The notes beneath the pieces are model-generated. The model saw only the letters and a program-made list of their open reading frames with translations, did no database searches and was not told where the DNA came from. Source: Zasmidium citrigriseum (taxonomy: Eukaryota; Ascomycota; Dothideomycetes; Mycosphaerellales; Mycosphaerellaceae). Taken from it: 64,000 nucleotides of DNA. Shown one piece after another: positions 45,915 through 56,036 of the stretch (its first letter is position 1; the number at the start of each line of letters is the position of its first letter). Where the stretch lies: NCBI GenBank assembly GCA_002786025.1, contig NHNW01000011.1:682001-746000 (forward strand), in the 5' to 3' direction. The position numbers and the translations under genes were made by a program.

Positions 45915-46565
45915 ATGGACGGTAACTACTCTATAGTATACTTCTTCTAGCCGCTAGGCTTACGCTTCTACTTACGTCTTCCTTTACTTCTTATTATAGA
46001 AGGCTATTACGATACTAGTTAAGCTAGATCTTCTTCTTATAGGCGTTAAGAAGTACTTTATCGTATTTATACTTCTATATAAAGCGAGCTTCTTCTTTAG
46101 TATCTAAGGAGTCTAAGGAGTCTAAGGAGTCTAAGGAGTCTAAGGAGTCTAAGGAGTCTAAGGAGTCTAAGGAGTCTAAGGAGTCTAAGGAGTCGTCTAG
46201 TTTTTATAAGAGGAAGATATTGTTAAAGGATTATAACTACAATTAAGCTCGTAGTTATAATTAAAATTAAGGGCGGATTAGTATTTAAGAGCTCTAGGAT
46301 TAGCTTTTAAGGTATACTTTTATATAGATAGTAAGGGGTAGCGTACTAACTATTTTAGATAATTTTAGGTATAAATAAGACTACGAGATCTACGCTTTTT
46401 TTATCTTATTTAGAGATATAGTAATAGTATAAACTTAATAGATAAAACTAGCTTCCTAGAATTTAATAATAGTAGGTAAGCTAATCCCGGCTTAGGGCTA
46501 GCTAGTAGCTACCGAGCTAAACTACTCCTATTAGTATATTAAAATAGACGCTTAATTAAAGACTC
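45915..46565. repeat. AT-rich RIP-like relic of a repeated element
   Basis: In this about 650-bp stretch CpA and TpG are almost absent while TpA is very common; several full 60-base lines contain none of either. That is the footprint of repeat-induced point mutation, which turns CpA into TpA on both strands of duplicated DNA. No open frame of useful length survives. It is presumably the remains of a transposable element, whose type I cannot tell. The bordering sequences return abruptly to ordinary composition. Confidence 0.75.
46103..46192. repeat. tandem repeat, ten perfect copies of a 9-bp unit TCTAAGGAG
   Basis: Ten uninterrupted head-to-tail copies of TCTAAGGAG lie inside the AT-rich relic. 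In one frame the unit reads Ser-Lys-Glu. The copies are identical, so the array expanded or was homogenised after the surrounding mutation, or its sequence was not a target for it. Confidence 0.9.
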
Positions 46566-46576
46566 TGTAACTAGGC

Positions 46577-46691
46577 CTAGTAGTTCCAAACTACTAGCAA
46601 ATTACGGTAATTTTAGAACGGACAGTCCTATAGAAGGAGGAGCACTTTAAAACTGCTATTGAGGGTGGCCGACTAGAGAATCTAGCAGTTT
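46577..46691. repeat. pair of short inverted repeats at the right edge of the relic
   Basis: CTAGTAGTT (46577-46585) pairs with AACTACTAG (46589-46597), and AAACTGCTA (46650-46658) pairs with TAGCAGTTT (46683-46691). Both are perfect nine-base arms. They may be remnants of terminal repeats of the degraded element; no matching left end was found. Confidence 0.45.
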
Positions 46692-46953
46692 CAAATGGAC
46701 AGGCCCTTATCTGAGCCGTGATTCATTGTGGATTCTTTTGCTGTATCATACCTAGTGTCGACCTCACGGGCAAGAGACTGCGCTCCGCAATAGCCGATCA
46801 GAGTTGTATTTGAAGAGTTGCTTCCATCAGCAAGCTCCGTCCGTCCTTTCCCGACTACAACTACAGACAAGACCTGGAGGCAATTGACCTACCTCGAGAA
46901 CAAATTTAACAACAATCTTGATCTGAACCGTTGACGAACATCAATCAAGCACA

Positions 46954-48126
46954 ATGGGCAAGCCTCAAGTCCTCCTCCTCGGCAAGATCGATCAGTACGA
47001 GCAAACCTCACCACTCTCAAACACATCCAGAATTGACCATCGCCACAGCGCTCACTCAACCTGGAACTCCCTCAGCAGCATCGCCGAACTCATCGAGCCC
47101 AAAGCAACTAATCGCGCAGACTTCATAGCCGAATGCAAATCCGGACGCTTCGACTCCGTCCTCGTCGCCTACCGCACCTTCGGCTCCGTCGAAACAACCG
47201 GCCTCTGGGACGAAGAACTCATCAGCGCCCTCCCCAAATCCCTCCGCTTCTGCGCCCACAACGGAGCAGGCTACGACCAAGTCGATGTGCACGCGTGCTC
47301 AGCACGGAAACCGCCGATAAGGGTGAGTAATGTGCCGACGGCGGTTGATGATGCGACGGCCGATACGGCGGTTTTCTTGATTATTGGGGCTTTGAGGGGG
47401 TTTAATACGTCTATGATTGCGGCGAGGGAGGGGAAGTGGAGGGGTAATCCGGCTCCGCCGCTGGGGCATGATCCTGAGGGGAAGGTGCTTGGAGTGCTTG
47501 GGATGGGGGGCATTGGAAGGAATATGAAGAAGAAGACGGATGCTTTGGTGAGTTGTGCCAAATGAAGGCTTGAGTGGGCGAGCGCTGATGATGTTTTGCA
47601 GGGCATGAAGTGCATCTACCACAATCGACGGCCGTTGAGCGAGGAGATGGCTGGTGGTGCGAAGTATGTGTCTTTCGACGAGCTTTTGGCGCAGTCGGAT
47701 GTTCTCAGTCTGAATTTGCCACTCAACGTAAGTCAACGACCAGCTCTTGCAGCATACTTCAATCGATACTGACTGTCGCAGAAAAACACCCGCCACATAA
47801 TCTCCACAAACGAATTCAACAAGATGAAAAGAGGAGTCGTCATAGTCAACACTGCCCGTGGAGCCGTAATGGACGAAGACGCCCTCGTCAAAGCCCTTGA
47901 GAGCGGCCAAGTACTCTCGTGCGGCCTGGATGTCTACGAGGAGGAACCCAAGATCCATCCGGGGCTCGTAGCCAACCCACACGTTATGCTACTGCCGCAC
48001 ATGGGAACTTGGACTGTCGAGACCCAGACGGCGATGGAGGAGTGGTGCATGAGCAACGTGAGAGCTGCAGTCGAGACAGGAAAGCTACGGAGTCCGGTGC
48101 CGGAGCAGGAAGATTTGAAAGATTGA
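46954..48126 (+). CDS. D-isomer-specific 2-hydroxyacid dehydrogenase (glyoxylate/hydroxypyruvate reductase type)
   Basis: Three exons, 46954-47547, 47602-47727 and 47782-48126, encode 354 residues. The NAD(P)-binding fold has GVLGMGGIGRNM. The catalytic residues are visible: Arg in VNTARGAV, Glu in VYEEEP and His in LPHMGTW. The substrate-domain loop FCAHNGAGYDQVDV also matches. These enzymes reduce glyoxylate, hydroxypyruvate or other 2-oxoacids to D-2-hydroxyacids with NADH or NADPH. A charged, non-hydrophobic N terminus points to the cytosol. It lies just right of the RIP-like relic and converges on sec6, with 174 bp between the 3' ends. Whether it belongs with the cluster to the left is unclear. 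Confidence 0.92.
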
Positions 48127-48300
48127 AGAGGATGGGAAAGCTGTGTCTGGGATGAATGACTACTCGCTGATAGAGCCCAATTTTATACACTCTTCCAAAA
48201 GCCCTGCATGGGTATACCGATAAACCATTTTAGCCAATGTCAAACTCCCGGCGCCTCGCTCTCAACGCATGCAATTCAAATCGCTTCCCTGAAGTCCTTC

Positions 48301-50601
48301 TTACTTCACCTTACTCATGACCGTCTCAGCTCCACGCTCAACATTCAATGCAGCAGCAGAAGCCTTGACAGAACTGAGCATCGACCGATCGAAATCGTCT
48401 CTCGCCCTGAGCACAGCCTCCACCCATCCAATCTGCACATCCCAATAACTACTCTTCATACTTTCAAAAGCCGACACCACGCCTTGGCCTTTGTCCGCTC
48501 TCAGCAGAATCTCAAAAGAGTTGACCACCCGCCATTTGTCTTTGACAAGATCCTGCACATCCTGGTAAGGCGCAACGAAATTGAAGACAGTAACGACATC
48601 GTCTCGGATCTTCTCGCTGAAAGGATCTGCACGTCGGAACTTGACGCCCTTGTTCTTGACGCATTCGAGGTAGCGGACCAAGAGAGCGTCGCTGAGTTCT
48701 TCGACGAAGATGTCGCGGAGGGATGGGTGCAGGATGCCGGTGAAGTCTTTGAGGTAGTCTTCAAAGGTCTTGGTGATAGACTCCATGGTCTTCTTGCTGT
48801 ACCACGCTGGGGTGAAGAATTCGGCAAGGACGGGTTTGATGTCGGTTGCAAAGATGACGGAGGCGAACAGGGCCATGCAGTGTGTAGCGAGATCCACGTA
48901 GCCGTTGGTGAGGGATTCGATCTCGGAGTTGGAGGTGACGGCATACGATGGCGTGACGAGAGGTTCGTAATCGGCTCTGAAACGTGTGAGGTGGGACATG
49001 ATTCCAGCGTCGGGGTTGTCGTCAATGTTGGAGATTTGGTCATTGGCGATTGCGACGAGCCATTCTTGCAAGCTTCCAACACCCTCGAGAACGGAAGTGT
49101 CCGTTGCCTGTTCGAGCTTGCGGTATTCTTCGTCGACAAGTCGCTCCCACATTTGCTGTCGGCCTTTCAGGGCGCGCATCATCTTATCGACAACGCCCTC
49201 GACCACGTCAGGTCGACCTGAGGATTGAGCAACGCTGAGCTGCTCTTTGAGCATAGTCCACATGTCACTGGCGCTCTTGGTGTGCAGTTGTTCGTCGGCA
49301 TCCTGGTCCAGACTACCTTCTGCCCGCGACAAGAATAGTTGCCTATCCGACTTGGCCATGCGATCCATCCATTCCTCAACCGATCTCGTGATAAGATTTC
49401 GGTATTCACGGACAAGATCGCTCTCCCGTTCATCGATGACGTGTGGTGGGATGTCCTCAGGTTTGAAGCCTAGCCTCGACATCTTGCCGTAGTACTTCTC
49501 GACCCAGTTCAGAATAGCCAGCATGTGCACCGGGGTGATGTCCTTGTCGTCGAGTTTCGACACGAGAAAGTCGTGCATCAGGCCATGATATATCTGGACA
49601 TAGGTCTTGAAAATTTTCCACTTCTTCGGCATCAGGTCTTGCATCCCCAGCTTGACGGTATTCAGATCGTTGAAAAACCACCTGCAAGCCTTCTCCAGCT
49701 TCTCTGGATCCTCGTCGAAAGCCTGTTTGACTCCTTCGAATTGAGCGCTCGCCGCAGCTTCTATGGCTTGCAAGAACTTCTTCTTATAGCCTCTGAGTTC
49801 TCGGTTGCCAGTGTTGATGCTCTTAAATCGCATGGCCACGTCTTGGAAATCCTTCTGCACCTCCTGGAGAGCTCTGGTCTGGCGGTCTTTCTTCTCTTCC
49901 TCTTCTATGACAAGACCTAATCGCACCACCAGACCATTATTGCCTGCTTGTATAAGACTGATGAGTCCAATACATGCGGTTCCAACATGCTCGTCAAACC
50001 ATTCCACAACGTCGTCCAATCTCGAGAAGTAATCCCTCATTGTCGCGCCTTCCGCGAGGGGGAGATTCTCGATCAGCTCCAATCCACTCTCTCCCTCTGA
50101 GTTCGATTTGACCTGCTCCATTGCCTGATCTCGTATATCTCGCAGCTCGGTCAAGCCATTGTGGATCGCCAACAAGTTCGGCTGATTCTCGATATCTTGG
50201 TCATCTTCCCTGAGAAGCTCCTCCAACTCTGCCAGTTGTGTTCCAAAAGTATCGATATTCGCCTTGATCTTCTCAACCGACGCAAAGTTCCGCTGCATCA
50301 CACTCATCTTGTTGATCTCGGGAAAGTCCTCGATCATGCCCTGTGCTTCGGCGCATAGCTTGTCGATTTTCATCATCTCCTCCTTGATCTGCGATACGAT
50401 CTTCTGCCCCTCCGATATCGAGTTCATGCCGTTCTGCGTAATCTCGATCTGCTCTTTGAGGCCATGCTTGAGCTGGCCGTCGATGGCTGCCTTCTTGCGG
50501 GTGAACTCGCTGCGGAGGGAGGGCAACTTGTCGAGGTCGTCGGGGTTTTTGAGGAGCTCGGCGAGCTTGGAGGTGGTGTCCTCCAGCGTGCCATCGTTCA
50601 T
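48301..50601 (-). CDS. sec6: Exocyst complex component Sec6
   Basis: A single-exon gene of 766 codons. The N-terminal 180 residues are coiled coil (KLAELLKNPDDLDKLPSLRSEF; EGQKIVSQIKEEMMKIDKL), used in the family to bundle with other exocyst subunits. The Sec6 domain follows, with LDDVVEWFDEHVGTACIGLI, EKACRWFFNDLNTVKLGMQDL and KKWKIFKTYVQIYHGLMHDF, ending in helical rods near the C terminus. Sec6 belongs to the octameric tether for secretory vesicles at the plasma membrane; in hyphae the complex sits at growing tips. It is divergent from the mitochondrial uL30 gene, with 270 bp between the starts. Confidence 0.95.
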   Translation of the reverse strand: MNDGTLEDTTSKLAELLKNPDDLDKLPSLRSEFTRKKAAIDGQLKHGLKEQIEITQNGMNSISEGQKIVSQIKEEMMKIDKLCAEAQGMIEDFPEINKMSVMQRNFASVEKIKANIDTFGTQLAELEELLREDDQDIENQPNLLAIHNGLTELRDIRDQAMEQVKSNSEGESGLELIENLPLAEGATMRDYFSRLDDVVEWFDEHVGTACIGLISLIQAGNNGLVVRLGLVIEEEEKKDRQTRALQEVQKDFQDVAMRFKSINTGNRELRGYKKKFLQAIEAAASAQFEGVKQAFDEDPEKLEKACRWFFNDLNTVKLGMQDLMPKKWKIFKTYVQIYHGLMHDFLVSKLDDKDITPVHMLAILNWVEKYYGKMSRLGFKPEDIPPHVIDERESDLVREYRNLITRSVEEWMDRMAKSDRQLFLSRAEGSLDQDADEQLHTKSASDMWTMLKEQLSVAQSSGRPDVVEGVVDKMMRALKGRQQMWERLVDEEYRKLEQATDTSVLEGVGSLQEWLVAIANDQISNIDDNPDAGIMSHLTRFRADYEPLVTPSYAVTSNSEIESLTNGYVDLATHCMALFASVIFATDIKPVLAEFFTPAWYSKKTMESITKTFEDYLKDFTGILHPSLRDIFVEELSDALLVRYLECVKNKGVKFRRADPFSEKIRDDVVTVFNFVAPYQDVQDLVKDKWRVVNSFEILLRADKGQGVVSAFESMKSSYWDVQIGWVEAVLRARDDFDRSMLSSVKASAAALNVERGAETVMSKVK

Positions 50602-50809
50602 GTTGGGCGTGGTAGACTGCTGGTGTAGAGCAATGCTGGCGTGGGCGGGAGCAGTGAGATGTGGTCAAGGGTGTCCGGGTAGTGTGGAGACGGCGGAGCG
50701 CGGCTCGGGAGAGATGTGAAGCTAGGGAGGTTCAGATGCCACTTCACGGCTTCCGTCTCGACTTCCATCTGCCAGGAACACATTCTCAAGACACGTCAAT
50801 TGCGCCAAT

Positions 50810-50863
50810 GTAAGTGTGTCCCATTCAATCATGTGTGAACTAGCGATTGATCATGTATAGCAG
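50810..50863 (+). other. probable 5' UTR intron of the mitochondrial uL30 gene
   Basis: A GTAAGT donor and a TAGCAG acceptor eight bases before the start codon suggest a 54-nt leader intron. Seen only as splice-like sequence. Confidence 0.4.
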
Positions 50864-50871
50864 TCGTCACA

Positions 50872-51156
50872 ATGGCCTACTTCCGTATCACGCTCCTCCG
50901 CAGTGCAATCGGTCTCCCGAAAAAGACCAGCGGCGTTCTATCAGCACTCGGCCTCCACAAGCGCATGCGAACAGTCTACCATCCCGTATCGCCATCGGTC
51001 GCCGGTCAAATCTTCGCAGTGAAGGAATTGGTGGATGTGCAGGAAGTTGATCAAGCATTGACGGAAAATGAAATGAAGGAGTTGAGGAGGCCAGACCCTG
51101 GGTACTACGTCGAGAAGAAATGGCAGGATATTGTGAAGGAGCAGGAGGGAAACTGA
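50872..51156 (+). CDS. mrpl33: Mitochondrial large-subunit ribosomal protein uL30m
   Basis: A single coding exon of 95 codons, the usual length for fungal uL30m (yeast Mrpl33). The L30 core begins directly after the start: [20 protein letters not shown], then [13 protein letters not shown] and a [14 protein letters not shown] strand. The short acidic C-terminal tail ([14 protein letters not shown]) is a mitochondrial feature not found in bacterial L30. It functions in the large subunit of the mitochondrial ribosome near the L30-typical position on the 5S-equivalent side. It is divergent from sec6. Confidence 0.92.
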   Translation: MAYFRITLLRSAIGLPKKTSGVLSALGLHKRMRTVYHPVSPSVAGQIFAVKELVDVQEVDQALTENEMKELRRPDPGYYVEKKWQDIVKEQEGN

Positions 51157-52068
51157 GGTGGATGTTCAAGCTGGAGAGATGAGACTAAGAGATGTGAAAG
51201 AGGCAGCGTGATGCGCCTCGAGGACAGACCCGGACCACCCCGAGATGTCGCCCACTCGGCCAGAGAGCCCATATGCAGCGCGCGTGGGGAGGAAATCGGA
51301 CGCATAGCAATTCAAACTGATGAGAAGATGCGATTGAGTGGGAGTGGTCGGGTGGAGGGCGCAAAACGCAATGGCAAGCCGAGCCAGCAGCGGGCGAGAA
51401 TGGAAGCGATGCCAATGAATCTGAAATCCCCTCAAAGAACCAGAAGTCCACTCCAAAATGGCAAGAGTAAATTTACCCTCGATCGTCTCGCCGAATCCTC
51501 GAACATCGTCAATGGAAGACCCCGCGACCTTCCCGCCGAGTGAAAGAAGAAATGTGTAGCCTCAAGCGTCCTTCCGTCCCCACCTCCCTCTCAGCGAAGG
51601 CGTGCGCAAAACAACCAAAAGTCCTTCGGCAGAACACCGGCAAACACCTCAGTAAAGCATTATATTTCGAAACTTCTCAGCAGCCAACCAATAAGCAGAA
51701 AATGCTGCGTGGTGATCGTTATACTTTAGAGGTCCGAAGACTTAGCCGCGAGTGGTGATCATAATCCCATTATTATGATCCTAAGAATTGCCACAATGTT
51801 TCTTAGAACGCTAAGAACCAGCCCCTATGTACTTGCGGAATTGTTTGGGTACCCGTTCTACGCAATTCCGTAGGTGCAGTAGAGCATTCTCGCTTTCCTC
51901 CCTCTTGGGTGGTTTCTCTTTTTGTCGATTTTCCTAGAGGTGATGAGTTCGAGTCGCGTGGGTGGTGTGGCAGCCTGATTTCCTTTTTGTGCATTCGCGC
52001 AAGATTGCTTAGCCTTTGCGCGCGATGGGCTGCTTTAGAATCGACTCCGCTGCAACTACGTTTTTTTG
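51157..52068. other. intergenic region with clustered inverted repeats
   Basis: About 910 bp between converging 3' ends. Its notable content is three perfect hairpins in 115 bp: GATCATAAT/ATTATGATC (51757-51780), CTAAGAA/TTCTTAG (51781-51806) and CGGAATTG/CAATTCCG (51836-51870). No coding sequence is seen. Confidence 0.6.
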
Positions 52069-53334
52069 TCAACTATTAGTGACATTCACAGGTCTGAGAT
52101 TTTCGATCCACGGCAAGACGACCTTCTCCAAGATCTCCCGATTGTTCTTCTCCAGAAACGAGAAATGCCCGTTGCCATGGACACCAGCGTCTCCCATCTG
52201 CACATGCTCCACCTTCACGCCTGCCTGACGAAGATACTTCACCGTACAGTAGTCATACACTCGATGATACGAGCCCTCGCCCGTCGCCAGCAGCACTGGC
52301 ACCTTCGCCACATTCACCAACTTCCTCGCCGGCTCCTTTTGCAGCGTGCAGCTCGATGTATTCGCATCAACAGGCGGCTCCACCACCTTCTCTAACATGC
52401 TGGCATCTCCATCGATAGACGGCTCGTAACGCACGGGAAGTTGAGTAATACCGTACGGCCGCTCGCCACCTGGAGCCGAGTATCCTTCTCGAAACGGTGG
52501 ACCGCTCCAGTCTTCGAACGGCGGTCCTTGAGGTTCCAATGCGACGATCCCACGAAGGAGGTGCGGCCGAGAATCAGCAATCTGCCAGCCGAAAGGCCCG
52601 GACTGGCTGTGTGTGATGAGTATCACTGGCTGTCCAATACGATCGAGAAGAGCGTTATACGACACATTGTTGTACTGCGCAAGACGTGTCAGATTTGCTT
52701 GCGAAGGGACTTGGGATGCGTAGAAAGCGTCGAAGGTCTCGTCTCCAACCTGGCCAGTCCCAGGCCATTGGGTATGGAGATAGGCCAGTGGATAAGGAGA
52801 TGGACGAAGAGATTGCGGCGCAGTGAAGAGAGTGGAGATCTGCTCTGTGGAGAAGGTGGTGAATCGACCATCTCCTGGGAGCCAGGGCGAGCGTCCCCGC
52901 TGTGCTTGGTCGGTGATGTACACGATGTAGCCTTGACGGAGGAGGTGCGAGGCCCAGCCTTCGCGGTTGTCGGGTGTGTTGAGCCAGTTTGTGCCGCTTT
53001 GGCCGTTGCCTGTGAGGAAGATGATGGGTTCTTGCTTGGTGACGGTTTCTGGAACGAGTTTCTCGACGTAGATCTGGCCGGTCATGTACTGCTGGGTTGA
53101 GTTTAAACCTGGCTGATCAGGCACGATGATCAGCTGGTGCTATGGCAGAATGCGTCGACAGCATCGACGTACCAGCGTTGCATTGACATAATGACCGCCA
53201 ATGTAGAAGTATGTTCTCGACGCGAAAGCTTCGATCGTCTTGCCATGATGAGAGGAGTCGTCGATACCATCACATGCCGTAGCAAGAGTGCTCAACAGAT
53301 AGGCAATGATAACAATGAGATACATCTTGAACAT
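52069..53334 (-). CDS. Secreted alpha/beta hydrolase (esterase-like)
   Basis: Two exons, 53173-53334 and 52069-53112, encode 401 residues. A signal peptide (MFKMYLIVIIAYLLSTLATA) starts it. The intron joins VNATL to PGLNSTQQYMTG. The hydrolase core has the oxyanion region IIFLTGNGQSGTNW, and the nucleophile elbow is ITHSQSGPFG, an S-x-S-G variant where the second Ser of HSQSG is the probable nucleophile. The catalytic His is probably in GNGHFSFLEKN. Several N-x-S/T sites (NATL, NLTR, NVSY) fit an extracellular protein. Substrate is unknown; related fungal proteins are annotated only as alpha/beta hydrolases. It sits head to tail with the SDR gene, 268 bp away. Confidence 0.85.
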
Positions 53335-53602
53335 GAAGGAAGAAGCTCCGATGATGGAGCTCGATGGACTTTGTGCGAGTTTTGTGACGTACCTGGAATT
53401 GAGAAGAGCAATCCCTGCTGTGCTTTGCAGTGTGCATGTGGAGGAAGATCATCATCAGCCAGAGCTCTGCTGCGCTAGACTCAGATTCGAGGTCCACAAT
53501 TCTGCTCGGGTACAACTTGCTTGTCACAAAGAATACTGCAGACGCCTGCACCTCATGCGGTTCCTTGGGAGCTCATCACATGGCCAAGGCACATACCGAC
53601 CT

Positions 53603-54689
53603 TCATCCCCCACGAGCCTTGGCTTCCATCCTCAGGAACTCCTTCGCCATATCCAAGAAGGTCTCCTCAAAACCTCTAAACTCAATCCCCAGAATCTCCC
53701 TCGCCCGCGTTGTATCAACAGCATAATGCTCCCCAACAGTCTCGCCATCAAGACCCTTCTTCGGCACCCCACCTTCAAGCCCCAGTCCACTATCCCTGAA
53801 CAACCGACAGATTCCCTCCTTGGTGAAATACCCACTACACATAGCAAATCGACCTGGCTGATCCGTCTCGAAGGCCTTCCGATGTGCCTCAGCAACGTCT
53901 CGCACGTCGACGAAGACCGGCATGCGAGTTGGCGGAACGCTGTCGAGAGAGCCGTTCATCAAGGCGTAGATATCCGATGTAGATTGTCCGAGATGGTCGA
54001 TGCGGAGGGAGCCTGGGAAGGGTGGGCCGTGCACCATGACGGGATTGATCGTGAAGAGGGAGAAGGCGACGTTTGGAGTGGAGGAGAGGAAGTCCCAGGC
54101 GGCGCGCTCGGCGATGGTTTTGCTTCCGCTGTACGATTGCATTGTAAGCCTGGAGGGCCACTTTGAAGGTGGAAGGAGATACATACGCATAGGCCAATCC
54201 CTTAGTGTCGTCTTTCGTCTCCTGATAAGTGATTGGATTCCATTGCGTCTCATCGTAGACATGGCCCGGCCGAAGCCCCTTGCTGAAATCATTCATAGCA
54301 GCAAACGAGGACGTCAAGACTACTCTTTCCACTTGAGGAGCGTGCTTGTGAGTACTCTGCAGAATCTCTCGAGCACCATTCATGGCGGGTCTAATGAGGT
54401 CGCATTCGTTGTCTTCGATCTTGAAAGTGAAGGGCGAAGCCATATGAACCACGCCTTGCACACCCTTGACCGCCTCGTCGAAGGCATTGGGAATTGTGAT
54501 GTCTGGGACTACTATCGTCTCGATATTGGCCTTGTGGGCTTTGTGCGTCTCAGTGAGGCGTTGGCAGGTGGACTCGTTGCGGCCGGTCAATCGCACGCGG
54601 TAGCCATGGCGGAGAAAGTTGTCGACTGTGTGGCTTCCGATGAAGCCTGAGGCGCCTGTGATGAGGATCAGAGGGGATGTTGAAGCCAT
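53603..54689 (-). CDS. Extended SDR, NADPH-dependent aldehyde/ketone reductase (Gre2/cinnamoyl-CoA-reductase-like)
   Basis: Two exons, 54187-54689 and 53603-54128, encode 342 residues. The N-terminal Rossmann fold has LILITGASGFIGSHTVDNFL and the NADP-preferring Arg in RLTGRN. The active site combines a Ser in LTSSFAAM with a Tyr-x3-Lys in YAGSKTIAE, formed across the splice junction. C-terminal elements, INPVMVHGPPF, VFVDVRDVAEAHRKAFE and the C-terminal helix FEETFLDMAKEFL, match the DFR/CCR/Gre2 group. Such enzymes reduce aldehydes and ketones, for example methylglyoxal or isovaleraldehyde. I chose the ATG at 54689, since the upstream frame to 54779 shows no conserved part. The actual substrate cannot be told. 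Confidence 0.9.
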
Positions 54690-56036
54690 GACTCGCTGTT
54701 GTTGATGAGGAGCAGTTGAGATAATTGCTGAGGACTGTACCCTCGGTGTTCCGGTCAAAGTGGAAGATGCCTCTATCAATTCCCAACTCTCTCGAAAAGA
54801 GCTAGCAGTGTAGCAAACCCTTTGATAGCTTAGAGTCGCGTGCTCCCGTGGAGAGAGCTAACCTTCCAGTTTGAGCGGAAGAGGGAGGGTAGTAAACGTC
54901 GAAAATAAGATATCCTTGCCGCCGGAATCACTGTGAGCACAAGAACGCCGCCCACGTCAGTTCTAGTTGTGTTTTCAGTCATCATACAATACTAGACTGC
55001 ACCAAGTGTCTGCTCACTTTGTCATGTGATACAAGCGACTAGCGTTTAGAAGTGAAGCTCAATCCACCTAAGTGCTCGTCCTTCCAAATTCGTGAGTCAG
55101 CATGGGGTCAGCCATGCCTCAGCCATAAGGACTATGGTAGACGGACATCTCGATCAAGCCTTGGAACCGAGCTCTTGCAGGTGTGGCTTCAAGCATATGC
55201 ATTCTCTTCCGTTCAGTCCGTTCTCAAATTTAGGTCAGGTCTTCTCACGTGGCTGATCGTATCAAACGGCTCCATGTAGTAACCACGGCGATAGTGGTCC
55301 AGTACTCATAAAACGTCGTCCCGTTCGGAATAAGACGCATCGCACGTCTTGTGTTTCCATATCAGCATGAATCCACTTTGCAGACTCCATGTCTCACCCG
55401 TGTCGAAGTCCCGCCATGATCTCAGCTTATGTGCCTCCCGTCTCTATCTCCAAGAAAGTGAACGACGGTAGAGAGAGTCTAGCACTTTGTGAGTAGAATG
55501 GATGCTGAGAGGGGGCGTAAGGTACTGTGGCTGGGTATACGGTATATGCGTGATATATTCCGAGCTAATATGCCCAAAGGCATTGCTGACATCGCGGGTC
55601 GAGCTCAAGAGGATCATTTCGCGGCTAATATCAGACTTGAAATGTCGGCCCCGAGTCTGTGTGATCTGAAGGGAACGAAGGACGGCATTGCGTCCTGCGA
55701 ATACCTCGCGGTCCACATGAAGATTGAAGATATGCTGCTTGTGTTGTCGTTCCCGGGCAGATCCGAACACATTCTTGTACATTCCACTAAGACCCCGTTT
55801 CTCGAGACATGGGGCGAGATCAATTGCCAAACTTGAGAGGACCAGCAACAGAAAGTGTGGTAGATGGTTGCAGAAGAGGGAGTAGTGAAGAAGAGAAGGA
55901 AGGAGCCCTGAATGTGCCATTCCATTTGAGTTTGCGCACAGACCCTTGAAATTCGCACCAAAAAAGAGCTCACCTCCCATCGCATCTTTTCACCAACACC
56001 AAATCCCCACAACCCCCCGCCATACGCACCTTCACA
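54690..56036. other. divergent intergenic region, no gene seen
   Basis: About 1.35 kb between the start of the SDR gene and that of nhp2. It contains their promoters. Short frames on both strands around 55.4-56.0 kb lack domains and overlap each other. Confidence 0.5.

Noticed and set aside
51930..51990. second tRNA-like motif (GAGTTCGAGTC)
   Set aside because: The flanking sequence does not fold as a cloverleaf and lacks an A box.
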